A DNA stretch of 64,000 nucleotides. It comes from an uncultured Gammaproteobacteria bacterium. GTDB taxonomy: Bacteria > Pseudomonadota > Gammaproteobacteria > Eutrophobiales > Eutrophobiaceae. Location of the stretch: NCBI GenBank assembly GCA_943788815.1, contig CALSRS010000001.1, positions 1,549,501 to 1,613,500 of the forward strand, given 5' to 3'. Every line of letters starts with the position of its first letter. Positions within the stretch are counted from its first letter, which is position 1. Shown in pieces: positions 30,277-39,631 of the stretch. The notes below the pieces were generated by a model. It worked only from the letters and a program-made list of their open reading frames with translations, was not told where the DNA came from and searched no databases. Position numbers and translations under genes: made by a program.

Positions 30277-31353
30277 TTATTTAAAATTCTCTATAGTGTT
30301 ACTAAGATTATTCTCATCAAATGAATCCGTGACAATTGCCTCACCTATAGACTTTAACAAGACCAGTTTTAACTTACCATGACTTACTTTTTTGTCCACA
30401 GACATAAGTCCACGTAGATCGTTGACATCTAGTGACGCTGGTATTTTTTCAGGCAAACCCGCTTGTCTCATCAGGTTAACAATCCTTTCATACTCATCCT
30501 TCGTTAACCAACCCTGCAATTTTGACATATATGATGCCATCACTAATCCCAACCCTACCGCTTCACCGTGCAACCACTGAGAATAATTTAAAGCAGTTTC
30601 AATCGCATGTGCAAATGTATGTCCAAGGTTTAATATTGCCCTCATTCCTTTTTCAGTTTCATCATCACTAACCACCTCTGCTTTATTAATGCAGGAACGC
30701 TCTATTGCATATTCCAAAGCCTCGGGCTGCTGGCTTAATAGACTATCCATATTAAGTTCTAACCAATCAAAAAATGAAGAATCTCGAATCAATCCATATT
30801 TAATAATTTCTGCTACACCTGCTTTGAATTCCCGTTCAGGCAATGTCTTCAATACACTGATATCTGCCAGCACACCGCATGGCTGATGAAATGCACCGAT
30901 CATATTTTTTCCTAATGGATGATTGACTGCTGTTTTCCCACCGACAGATGAATCTACCTGAGCAAGCAAAGTTGTAGGTAACTGCAGAAACTGAATTCCT
31001 CTTTGATAACAAGCTGCTGAAAATCCTGTCATGTCACCTATCACACCACCTCCCAAGGCAATTAAGCAGCTTGTACGAGCAAAACGTTGACTTAATAACT
31101 CTGTGATAATGAGATTAAAGTTTTCCAGATTTTTTTGCTCTTCGCCTGGCGGCAAAACATAGGACGTCACATCAAATTCGCTGAGCGCTTTAATAACGAT
31201 ACCCATCTGTAATTTACTTACATTGGAATCTGTTACAACCATGACCTGTTTAGTCTTTATTAATTCCTTGTAATATTTTGTTTGAGACAAAATGTCAGAT
31301 CCAATATAAATTGGATAACTTCTCTGCTCTAAATTGACTATTACTTCTCTCAT
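30277..31353 (-). CDS. aroB: 3-dehydroquinate synthase
   Basis: AroB makes 3-dehydroquinate from DAHP using NAD and a divalent metal, the second shikimate step. The 358-residue protein has PPGEEQKNLENF, ALGGGVIGDMTGFSAACYQRG and the metal-ligand region NLGHTFAHAIETALNYSQWLHGEAV. The ATG at 31353 overlaps the aroK stop in an ATGA, so an in-frame ATG five codons upstream is unlikely to be used. Confidence 0.96.
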   Translation of the reverse strand: MREVIVNLEQRSYPIYIGSDILSQTKYYKELIKTKQVMVVTDSNVSKLQMGIVIKALSEFDVTSYVLPPGEEQKNLENFNLIITELLSQRFARTSCLIALGGGVIGDMTGFSAACYQRGIQFLQLPTTLLAQVDSSVGGKTAVNHPLGKNMIGAFHQPCGVLADISVLKTLPEREFKAGVAEIIKYGLIRDSSFFDWLELNMDSLLSQQPEALEYAIERSCINKAEVVSDDETEKGMRAILNLGHTFAHAIETALNYSQWLHGEAVGLGLVMASYMSKLQGWLTKDEYERIVNLMRQAGLPEKIPASLDVNDLRGLMSVDKKVSHGKLKLVLLKSIGEAIVTDSFDENNLSNTIENFK

Positions 31354-31874
31354 TTTGTATCTATCCAATCACATACTTCACTAGATATTCTGTCTGCAGA
31401 TTTCTTATCTACGTTAACTGTGTAATCTGCACAATTTTCATAAATGGGTATTCGTGTCTTTAACAACTCCTTGATAGTTTCAGCTCGGTCTTCTGTGTCT
31501 AGTAGTGGTCGACTGTTATCATAGGCAGTACGTTTTAAAATTAATTCAGGACTAGCTTCAAGATAAATCACCAGGCCTTTCTTCATTAAGATTTTACGAT
31601 TAGATTCCGAAAGTATAGCGCCGCCACCTGTCGCCAAAACAATGTCATTTTCTTTCGCTAATTCTGCTAATATTTTACTCTCCCATTCCCTGAAACCACT
31701 TTCACCCTCTACGTCAAAAATCAGGCTGATGGATGCGCCAGTGCTTTTTTCGATTTCCTTGTCTGAATCAATAAATTTTTTATTTAGCTTTTTAGCCAGT
31801 TTTTTTCCAACAGTAGTTTTACCAGCGCCCATAGGCCCAATGATAAAAACATTGCCATTTTTTGATTTAGTCAT
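31350..31874 (-). CDS. aroK: Shikimate kinase
   Basis: AroK phosphorylates shikimate. The P-loop GPMGAGKTT is at 13-21, DSDKEIE at about 34, and the Arg-rich shikimate-binding part FREWESKIL follows. The Walker B-like GGGA is in LATGGGAILSE. Starting at the ATG at 31874 gives 174 residues, the normal length; a longer frame would run through the terminator hairpin that ends the pil operon. It overlaps aroB by four bases. Confidence 0.95.
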   Translation of the reverse strand: MTKSKNGNVFIIGPMGAGKTTVGKKLAKKLNKKFIDSDKEIEKSTGASISLIFDVEGESGFREWESKILAELAKENDIVLATGGGAILSESNRKILMKKGLVIYLEASPELILKRTAYDNSRPLLDTEDRAETIKELLKTRIPIYENCADYTVNVDKKSADRISSEVCDWIDTK

Positions 31875-31910
31875 AGAGTTAACTTTGCCAAGAATATCAT
31901 TAAACTGTAA

Positions 31911-31948
31911 ACAAAAAAAAATGTGACTGGGTAATCCAGTCACATTTT
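31911..31948 (-). terminator. Terminator between pilQ and aroK
   Basis: A perfect 13-bp stem with a 5-nt loop (arms 31918-31930 and 31936-31948) is followed on the minus strand by a T-run, total nine T including the stem end. It lies about 26 bp after the pilQ stop and before aroK. It should end pilMNOPQ transcription, so aroK would need its own promoter or read-through. Confidence 0.85.
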
Positions 31949-31973
31949 AAGGTTTGTATACAACTTTTTATTA

Positions 31974-34115
31974 TTATAAAGACAAATCTTCTTTTATAAT
32001 TCTGGGCGTTACGAAAATAAGTAACTCTGACCGTGATTTCTCGACGCGGTTTTTCTTAAACAAAAATCCAAGGTAGGGAAGTTCACCAAAAAATGGAACA
32101 CGATCGAGTGAGTTTCTATCGACCTGGTTATAAATACCACCCAATACAATCGTTTCTCCATCATCTACCAGTACATTTGTTGCAACATTTCTCGTATTAA
32201 TAGGTGGTGTTCCCAAAACATCTGGTGAACCCCTGGAATTCTGTGTCACATTTAAATCCAGCAGAATACGGTCATCCGGCGTTATCTGCGGTGTCACTGT
32301 GAGTGACAAGGTCGCATCGATAAAGGCTACCGATGTTGCGCCACTGGATGTTGCCGCCTGATAAGGAATCTGAACGCCTGACTCAATAACAGCCTCGGAT
32401 TGGTTAGCGGTAATTACTTTAGGACTGGCAATATCTTCGCCACGGCCTTCTGCTAAGAGTGCAGATAATTCAAGTTGTAATAAATATGATCCAATTTTAC
32501 CAACGGCCAGGTTAAATGTAGATGTTGCACCGCCTACAGGTAAATTTACCATCAAATTATCTATCCCACCTGTGTTAAAAGATGTCGCCGCTGGTTCAAA
32601 AGCCGTCCTTCCCGGTAACCCGCCACCGACTGCACCAAATAAATCACCATTAACCTGATCCAATTGACTAGTATGCTTACTATATCCAAACTGCACGCCC
32701 AGATCCCGGGTAAAATTTTCATCAGCATTGACGATACGGGATTCAATCATTACCTGCCTTACTGGGATATCGAGCATAGAAATCATATCTCGGATGGCCT
32801 CAAGGCTGGCTGCAACATCCTGAATGATTAATGTGTTAGTTCTTTGATCAATTGACACGCTGCCTCGGTCTGATAACAAACTCTGCTCTCCCGAAGAAAT
32901 CAAGGTGGCAAAATCGCTGGCTGTTGCATAATTTATCTGCATAAACTCGGTCCTTAGCGGCGATAGTTCTTCTACCTGCCTTTGAGATTCAAGTTCCAGT
33001 CTTTCTCGTGCGGCTATTTCTTCCTGCGGCCCCACCATCATGACGTTTCCAGCCTGGCGCATAGCCAAACCCCTAGACTTGAGGATAATATCCAACGCCT
33101 GGTCCCAGGGAACATTACGTAATCTCAGCGTAACACTTCCAGATACAGTATCGCTTGCAACCAGGTTTAAGCCTGTGAAATCTGCAATCAGCTGCAGAAC
33201 TGCGCGAACTTCAATATCCTGGAAATTAAGTGAAAGTCGTTCGCCAGTAAAGCCAAACTGTTTGCGTTGCAGTTCTTCTTGTTCTTCAAGCGTCAACGGG
33301 GTGACTTCAATTGTAAAAACATTACCCGACTGATAAGCCAGATGATCATATTGATCATCAACAGTGCTAATCACCATACGTGTACCTTGAGAATTGGAAG
33401 TTGTATCAATCTCTTTTACGGGTGTGGCGAAATCTATCACGTCCAGTCGTCTATCAAGATTAGAAGGCAAGGAAACGGATATAAAATCGACGAAAATACT
33501 TCCAGCCTCTTCCCCCAGATTCACAGCCGCATTTGGATCTGACAAGGTCACAATGATCCTGCCTTCGCCACTATCTCCACGACGAAAATCAATATTCTCT
33601 ATGGATGGCCCGGAACTATTTGTACTTGACTGACGTTCGGAAAAAGAGGAAGAAGATGTCGAAGTCTGAGAAGCTGCGACTCCACCTGCTGACCCAATAG
33701 TTAAAATTAAGGAGGAGCCTTGAAGGTTCATCTCATACCCAACTGACCTGACAAGATTAACCACCACGCGTGTACGACCGGCTGCTTCTACCGCAACTAT
33801 CCCAAGTACGTCTCCTATACCAATCGTCTGATTATTGTCTTCAAGATTCAATTCGACTTCTGGCAAATCAATCGCAATACGGGCAGGATTATCAATTGTA
33901 AAATTAACTGGTTCATCACTAAGGGATTCTGAAAACATCATATTGATCTGAACTCTTTCACCCGGCAGAGATGAGTATTCGACATTATCCAGAGATAGTG
34001 CATACACATTGCACTGGAAAATTATGCCTAACACCATAGTGCCAGATAGTTTGAGCAACGTGTTAATCGACATTTTCGATAAACCCGTCTGTGTCAATAA
34101 TTTTATAAAACTCAT
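31974..34115 (-). CDS. pilQ: Type IV pilus secretin PilQ
   Basis: PilQ forms the outer-membrane channel through which the type IV pilus passes. The 713-residue precursor has a signal peptide (about 1-40), two AMIN domains (about 45-260), an STN/N0 domain (LNFQDIEVRAVLQLIADFTGLN near 295), an N1 domain and the C-terminal secretin domain (VPFFGELPYLGFLFKK near 680). A second Met 14 codons in (MSINTLLKLSG) is an alternative start for the signal peptide; GGGGT upstream supports the first. It is the last gene of pilMNOPQ. Confidence 0.95.
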   Translation of the reverse strand: MSFIKLLTQTGLSKMSINTLLKLSGTMVLGIIFQCNVYALSLDNVEYSSLPGERVQINMMFSESLSDEPVNFTIDNPARIAIDLPEVELNLEDNNQTIGIGDVLGIVAVEAAGRTRVVVNLVRSVGYEMNLQGSSLILTIGSAGGVAASQTSTSSSSFSERQSSTNSSGPSIENIDFRRGDSGEGRIIVTLSDPNAAVNLGEEAGSIFVDFISVSLPSNLDRRLDVIDFATPVKEIDTTSNSQGTRMVISTVDDQYDHLAYQSGNVFTIEVTPLTLEEQEELQRKQFGFTGERLSLNFQDIEVRAVLQLIADFTGLNLVASDTVSGSVTLRLRNVPWDQALDIILKSRGLAMRQAGNVMMVGPQEEIAARERLELESQRQVEELSPLRTEFMQINYATASDFATLISSGEQSLLSDRGSVSIDQRTNTLIIQDVAASLEAIRDMISMLDIPVRQVMIESRIVNADENFTRDLGVQFGYSKHTSQLDQVNGDLFGAVGGGLPGRTAFEPAATSFNTGGIDNLMVNLPVGGATSTFNLAVGKIGSYLLQLELSALLAEGRGEDIASPKVITANQSEAVIESGVQIPYQAATSSGATSVAFIDATLSLTVTPQITPDDRILLDLNVTQNSRGSPDVLGTPPINTRNVATNVLVDDGETIVLGGIYNQVDRNSLDRVPFFGELPYLGFLFKKNRVEKSRSELLIFVTPRIIKEDLSL

Positions 34116-34132
34116 ATTTAATACCCCGATGA

Positions 34133-34690
34133 CTATTGTTCAATTAAGGCGAGAGCTGCTTGTCGTTCTTCCCAGCGTCCCTGGTTATTTTTGACGATTT
34201 CTCTTAGCTCAATTCGATCTTCAAAAACATTTACAATTTTACCAATATTCCGCCCCATATAATTTCCAACACTGACCCTGTGTACAATGCCATCAGGATC
34301 AATAACTACACCCCAGTTTTCTTTCTGATCTTCCATGGTTCCAACCATTTTAAGACTGTCGAGTTCAAAATCTTCCAACTCTTCACGATTTCTATTTTTA
34401 ATCTCCATCTCCATTTCACGAGTCAATCCGGTATCAACCACTTCTTCCTGTTGTGGTGGCCGCTGTTCGTAAAAAAGTTCAAATGGATCGATACAGTCAT
34501 TAATGCTGCATTGATAACTATATGCTTCGTAGGGCCGAATCTCTGGAAGCGGCTCTATTCGACCACCCGGCCTGGCCAGCATCTCCTGTGTATATTGTTC
34601 AAGATCACTAATATCAGTAGATACACACCCTCCAAGTATGATTGACGTAATCAGGAGTATGTAAATTTTAGACATTTTCCTGACAAACAT
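34133..34690 (-). CDS. pilP: Type IV pilus inner-membrane lipoprotein PilP
   Basis: PilP links the inner-membrane PilMNO platform to the PilQ secretin. The 185-residue precursor has a lipobox (IILGGC, Cys22), a disordered linker and a C-terminal beta domain (MVGTMEDQKENWGVVIDPDGIVHRV ... ENNQGRWEERQ-type). A Met five residues in (MSKIY) is an equally good start. It abuts pilO and is 17 bp from pilQ. Confidence 0.92.
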   Translation of the reverse strand: MFVRKMSKIYILLITSIILGGCVSTDISDLEQYTQEMLARPGGRIEPLPEIRPYEAYSYQCSINDCIDPFELFYEQRPPQQEEVVDTGLTREMEMEIKNRNREELEDFELDSLKMVGTMEDQKENWGVVIDPDGIVHRVSVGNYMGRNIGKIVNVFEDRIELREIVKNNQGRWEERQAALALIEQ

Positions 34691-35277
34691 TATTCATTCT
34701 CCCCTATCGCCCTGTAGGTAACTGCTACCGCTGACATAGTCAGTCGACCTGCCTCTGACTTAATAATATTTATATTATGAGTAGTCACAATTCGTGGTAA
34801 TTGTGCAATACCACTAATAAATTCACCAAACTGATGATAGTCACCATTGACACGTATATCGATAGGCAACCTTGCATAAAATTCTGCGGGCTGCTCTGGG
34901 CGTGGCTTGAATAAATCAAATTCAAGACCTGCAGACAACCCCGTTTGAGACACATCAACGATGAGTCCTGCGATCTCAGTCTGATTAGGCAATTGTCGAA
35001 TCATATCCCCAAAAGACTGCTCCATCTCAATCATTTGCTCCTTCAATGCATCCAGATTCGCTGCTCTACGCTGCTTAAGGTCAAAAGTTTCTCTGTGCTC
35101 ATTTTCTTTTACTTTCTCGGCATCAAGTTCTATTCGTTGTTGACTCAAATCGAAATGCCAGCCTGCATATATCAATGCAATCATAACGATGACACCCAAA
35201 GCAAACTGGAAAGGCAAAGGCCAAAGACCAGGGTTTTGCGGGTCAAGCTTTTGAATATCTTCTATTATGTTCTTCAT
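34690..35277 (-). CDS. pilO: Type IV pilus assembly protein PilO
   Basis: PilO pairs with PilN in the inner membrane. The 195-residue protein has one membrane segment (about 25-45, FALGVIVMIALIYAGWHF), a coiled coil (about 50-95) and a ferredoxin-like periplasmic domain (LPIDIRVNGDYHQFGEFISGIAQLPRIV). It overlaps pilN by four bases and pilP by one. Confidence 0.93.
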   Translation of the reverse strand: MKNIIEDIQKLDPQNPGLWPLPFQFALGVIVMIALIYAGWHFDLSQQRIELDAEKVKENEHRETFDLKQRRAANLDALKEQMIEMEQSFGDMIRQLPNQTEIAGLIVDVSQTGLSAGLEFDLFKPRPEQPAEFYARLPIDIRVNGDYHQFGEFISGIAQLPRIVTTHNINIIKSEAGRLTMSAVAVTYRAIGENE

Positions 35278-35837
35278 CCCTCTTCACCTTCTAACTTGGG
35301 AATAACTTGATTGAACCGTAGCGTAAATTGACTAACGCGCGTCCCTACTTCGTCAGTGGCCTGTATAATGTCAAGTGCGGGGTTGGCAAGCCACTCTGAT
35401 AATTCCAGATTTCGCATCAATGAAGAAACCCTCGCATTGGATTGTGCTACTCCAATAATAGTAATATTTGCTCCGCGCTGCGAGATGCTATAAATGCTTA
35501 CACCTTCAGGCAAATTATTTACCAACTCATCAAAAAACCGAACGATTAGAGGTCGGTTTGTTTGTAATTGTTCAATCGCACGCATCCTGTCCAATAAGCG
35601 ACGTTTTTCTGCTTCAAGATTCTGGATTTCCTGAATTTTAGTATCCAGAAACTCGATTTGTCCTACCATATACTGGTTGCGCATGTTCTGTGCATCAATC
35701 AACTGCGAGTTATAGACATGCACAATACCAACAATAATGGCGGCAACTGCGGCAAAAAAACCAATCAGTATCCCAAATTCCTGGATCTTCTGTTTTAGGG
35801 CTTCTTCGCGCCAGGGTAATAAATTAATTCTAGCCAT
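35274..35837 (-). CDS. pilN: Type IV pilus assembly protein PilN
   Basis: PilN begins MARINLLPWREE, the short cytoplasmic tail that binds PilM. A membrane helix (about 22-45), a coiled coil and a ferredoxin-like periplasmic domain follow, 187 residues in all. Ten further in-frame codons lie upstream within pilM, but the conserved INLLPWRE start and the one-base TAATG overlap with the pilM stop fix the ATG at 35837. Confidence 0.94.
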   Translation of the reverse strand: MARINLLPWREEALKQKIQEFGILIGFFAAVAAIIVGIVHVYNSQLIDAQNMRNQYMVGQIEFLDTKIQEIQNLEAEKRRLLDRMRAIEQLQTNRPLIVRFFDELVNNLPEGVSIYSISQRGANITIIGVAQSNARVSSLMRNLELSEWLANPALDIIQATDEVGTRVSQFTLRFNQVIPKLEGEEG

Positions 35838-36898
35838 TAGTCGAAACTCCTTAACGCGAGCCCACAAGACACCATCAGGGCCGGGGCGTCATTTGCCAAG
35901 GTTTGCGCGGGCACTTTTGATGACAGCGACATATTTGCAAATGGATTGGCAACAACGGTTGGCACACCAGTTCTTTCTTGAATTACCTCTGCAATACCCT
36001 CTATCGAAGCACAACCACCAGCAAGAATTAGGTGGTCGATCTGGGTAATTTGACTAGATGAAAAAAAGAACTGTTCTGCACGGCTGATTTGCTGCGACAT
36101 ATTCTCCTTAAAAGGTTCGAGGACTTCCGGGATATAGTTCTCAGGCAAGCCCCCCTGCTTCTTCGCCAGACCGGCTTCCTCGTAGGATAGTCCATACCGT
36201 CTTTGTATTTCTTCGGTTAGCTGAGCGCCTCCAAAATGCTGTTCTCTTGAATAAACTATCTTTAAATTTTCGAAAACACTGAACGTCGTTACGGATGATC
36301 CTATATCAGCAACAGCAATGATCTGACCTTCACCTCCTCCCAGTTGCTGCTCAACGATAAGCTGAACTGCATTTTCCAAAGCAAATGCTTCAATATCGAT
36401 AACCTTAGCTGTTACGCCACCTAATTCAAGTGCAGCTACTCTATTATCAACATTTTCAACTCGAGAGGCAGCAAGCATTACCTTGACGCGATCAGGGTTA
36501 TCTTCATTAGGACCCATAATTTCAAAATCCAATGCAACTTCTTCGAGAGGGAAAGGGATATATTGATCCGCTTCAATCTGTATCTGTGATTCCATATCCG
36601 CATCGGAAATATCTGCCGGCATTTCAATAATCTTGGTTATTACGGAAGATCCGGCGACCGCTGCGGCTGCCATCTTTAATTTAGTACCGGACTTTTTAAC
36701 TGCCCTGGCAATGACCTCGCCTACTGGTTCAATTTCAGCTATATTCTTATCTACAACTGAATTGGCCGGTAGTGCTTCAGCAGCATAGCTTTCTACACGA
36801 TAAGTGTTACCAGTTTTGGTAAGTTCGAGCAGTTTAATTGCAGTAGCGCTAATATCAACACCAAGCAAAGGTATGGATTTTTTCTTAAATGGAAACAC
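35837..36898 (-). CDS. pilM: Type IV pilus assembly ATPase-like protein PilM
   Basis: PilM is the cytoplasmic actin/FtsA-like member of the pilus alignment complex. The 353-residue protein has LLGVDISATAIKLLEL at the N-terminus, ADIGSSVTTFSVF in the middle and ILAGGCASIEGIAEVI near the C-terminus, the phosphate and adenosine motifs of the fold. It heads the pil operon and is divergent from mrcA across 190 bp, as in Pseudomonas. Confidence 0.95.
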   Translation of the reverse strand: MFPFKKKSIPLLGVDISATAIKLLELTKTGNTYRVESYAAEALPANSVVDKNIAEIEPVGEVIARAVKKSGTKLKMAAAAVAGSSVITKIIEMPADISDADMESQIQIEADQYIPFPLEEVALDFEIMGPNEDNPDRVKVMLAASRVENVDNRVAALELGGVTAKVIDIEAFALENAVQLIVEQQLGGGEGQIIAVADIGSSVTTFSVFENLKIVYSREQHFGGAQLTEEIQRRYGLSYEEAGLAKKQGGLPENYIPEVLEPFKENMSQQISRAEQFFFSSSQITQIDHLILAGGCASIEGIAEVIQERTGVPTVVANPFANMSLSSKVPAQTLANDAPALMVSCGLALRSFD

Positions 36899-37088
36899 AA
36901 ATTTTTCCTTTTAATATCATATGTTATATCGCTTTCGTATAATGTGACTTTAACTTCCTTAAGCAACTATAGTCAACATAAATATATAAAACAAACACTT
37001 TTTAATGAATGTTAAGATTAGTTATCAAAAAAACATATTTTCTTCAAAAAACGGAACATATAGGTATTTTTAATTTAAACTACACAAC

Positions 37089-39560
37089 ATGTTGAGGTTT
37101 TTACTTAAATCACTGCTTATCTTGACCGTTTTGGGTGTACTAACCCTGGGCGTAATATCGGCCATTATTATTCCGGATCTGCCTGAGATTGAGACATTAA
37201 AAGATGTGCGTATGCAGATTCCATTGCGCGTTTATTCAAACGATGGCTCATTGATTGCAGAGTTCGGTGAGAAAAGACGCGTTCCCATCACGTTTGAAGA
37301 AACACCCGAACTTATGGTCCATGCATTCATTGCTGCTGAAGACGATCGTTTTTATGAGCACCCTGGAGTTGACTGGCGAGGTATCACTCGCGCAGTTGTT
37401 AACCTCATCCGCACAGGAGAGAAGACTGTTGGTGGAAGTACCATTACCATGCAATTACCAAGAAATTTCTTTTTATCAAGAGAACGCACCTTTCTTCGAA
37501 AGATAAATGAAGTATACCTCGCATTTAAAATTGAAAAGGAATTGACCAAAGAGGAAATTCTTGAGCTCTATTTCAATGTGATTTTTCTCGGACAACGTGC
37601 ACATGGCATCGGCGCTGCTGCACAGGTTTATTACGGGACAACTGTTGATAAATTAACACTAGCTCAAATTGCAATGATAGCGGGTTTACCTAAAGCACCC
37701 TCTACACTAAACCCGGTTACTAATAGAGATCGAGCAAAAATCCGGAGGAGCTATGTACTCAGACGCATGTATGAAGAAGGATATATTACGCAACAACAAT
37801 TCCAGGAGGCAGATGCTGACCCGATTACCGCGAGTCTCCATACACCAACTATAGGTCTTGAAGCGCCTTACGTTGCCGAAATGGTCAGAAGAGATATGGT
37901 GACTCAATATGGGGAGGATGCCACGACCATGGGTTACAGGGTATATACAACTATTCGTGATAAGAACCAGATTGCTGCCAACCATGCGCTACGTTCAGCT
38001 GTGCTTCAATATGACAATCGTCATGGTTTTCGAGGACCTGAAAGTCACATTGATTTTGAGAATGAAGAACCACAACAACGCCATCTGGACTTACTAGCTT
38101 CCTATCCTGTAATTGCGAATCTCTATCCGGCATTGGTAACTGATGTTCGCGATCAATCAATAACTGCTCACCTTACAGGTATAGGTCCTATAGACATTGA
38201 ATGGGATGGATTGAGTTGGGCAAGAAAATATGTCAATGAAAACATTCGAGGCAAGCAACCTGAGTTTGCCAATGAAATTGTTGCACCAGGAGATGTCGTA
38301 CGCGTTATAGAAGATGATCTAGGTCAATGGGTATTATCACAACTACCAAAAGTAGAAGGCGCCATGGTTTCATTAAACCCATTAAATGGTGAAACGATGG
38401 CACTAACTGGTGGGTTTGATTTCTATAGAAGTAATTTTAACCGCGTAATACAGGCACAACGTCAACCTGGATCGGGCTTTAAACCGTTTATCTATTCTGC
38501 TGCACTTGAGGAAGGTTTTACCGCGGCAAGTATAATAAATGATGCGCCTTTGGTGAGAGAATATCCGGGCATAGAAGATGTATGGCGACCGGAAAACTAC
38601 AGTGGAAAATATTTTGGGCCCACACGCCTTCGTGAAGCATTAATTGCATCTCGTAATATTATTTCTATACGCCTATTGGATTCTATAGGGATAGATAAAG
38701 CGATGAAGCATTTTGAGAAATTTGGGTTTGATACAAACAAATTACCTCACAGCTTGTCTTTGGCACTGGGAAGTGGCGACCTGTCACCCTGGGAAATGGC
38801 TACTGCCTATTGTGTTCTCGCAAACGGAGGATACCAGGTTGAACCTTATTTCATTGCAAAAATTACAGATGACAATGATGAGCTCATTTTTGAAGCAAAC
38901 CCTCTGATAGTTTGTGCAGAATGTATTGAGCAGGATAAACCAGAATTAAATTCTATTACTGCAGATAACGCCAGCTTAATGACTGATACTGAGACAGATG
39001 TGGCTGAAGTAATGAACGGCACTCATGATCAAACGGAACATAACAAATCTATTCGATATGCACCTCGCGTCGTTGATCCTGACAATATCTGGATTATGAA
39101 TAGCATTACCCGGGATGTGATTCGCCGAGGTACTGGCACCCGGGCGCTGATTTTAAATAGAAAAGACATTGGTGGAAAAACCGGTACCACAAATGATCAA
39201 AAAGATGCCTGGTTCTTTGGTTACAACCCATCCATAGTAGCTGTTTCCTGGGTCGGTTTTGATGATTTCAGGGAGCTCGGGAGAATTGAGGTGGGTGGTC
39301 GCGCAGCACTGCCAATGTGGATTGATTACATGCGCGTTGTCCTCCCTGAAATACCTGAGCAACCTATTATTCAGCCGCCCGGCCTAATCACGGCACGCAT
39401 AGATCCCAAGACCGGTAAGCTTGCAAACCCAGATAATCCCAATGCAACATTTGAAGTATTCAGAGCAAAAAATGCCCCCTCTGAGATTGAAGAGTCAACC
39501 AAACCCGATCCCTTTACAAATAATCGGAACGAACCTGATTCACCTGTACAATTATTTTAG
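37089..39560 (+). CDS. mrcA: Penicillin-binding protein 1A
   Basis: This bifunctional enzyme polymerises and cross-links peptidoglycan in the periplasm. After one membrane anchor (about 5-25) comes the glycosyltransferase domain with EDDRFYEHPGVDW, GGSTITMQLPRNFFL and ELYFNVIFLGQ. The transpeptidase domain has the nucleophile motif SGFK near 461, SRN near 521 and KTGTTND near 697. An 823-residue length and an OB-like insert are typical. No Shine-Dalgarno is seen; TAAACT at 37076-37081 stands seven bases before the ATG. Confidence 0.96.
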   Translation: MLRFLLKSLLILTVLGVLTLGVISAIIIPDLPEIETLKDVRMQIPLRVYSNDGSLIAEFGEKRRVPITFEETPELMVHAFIAAEDDRFYEHPGVDWRGITRAVVNLIRTGEKTVGGSTITMQLPRNFFLSRERTFLRKINEVYLAFKIEKELTKEEILELYFNVIFLGQRAHGIGAAAQVYYGTTVDKLTLAQIAMIAGLPKAPSTLNPVTNRDRAKIRRSYVLRRMYEEGYITQQQFQEADADPITASLHTPTIGLEAPYVAEMVRRDMVTQYGEDATTMGYRVYTTIRDKNQIAANHALRSAVLQYDNRHGFRGPESHIDFENEEPQQRHLDLLASYPVIANLYPALVTDVRDQSITAHLTGIGPIDIEWDGLSWARKYVNENIRGKQPEFANEIVAPGDVVRVIEDDLGQWVLSQLPKVEGAMVSLNPLNGETMALTGGFDFYRSNFNRVIQAQRQPGSGFKPFIYSAALEEGFTAASIINDAPLVREYPGIEDVWRPENYSGKYFGPTRLREALIASRNIISIRLLDSIGIDKAMKHFEKFGFDTNKLPHSLSLALGSGDLSPWEMATAYCVLANGGYQVEPYFIAKITDDNDELIFEANPLIVCAECIEQDKPELNSITADNASLMTDTETDVAEVMNGTHDQTEHNKSIRYAPRVVDPDNIWIMNSITRDVIRRGTGTRALILNRKDIGGKTGTTNDQKDAWFFGYNPSIVAVSWVGFDDFRELGRIEVGGRAALPMWIDYMRVVLPEIPEQPIIQPPGLITARIDPKTGKLANPDNPNATFEVFRAKNAPSEIEESTKPDPFTNNRNEPDSPVQLF

Positions 39561-39631
39561 CCCATGGTGCTGATTTAAGTTTTATTCCTGTTTCAGTAAT
39601 TAATAATTCATCGTTACTACATTAAGATTAT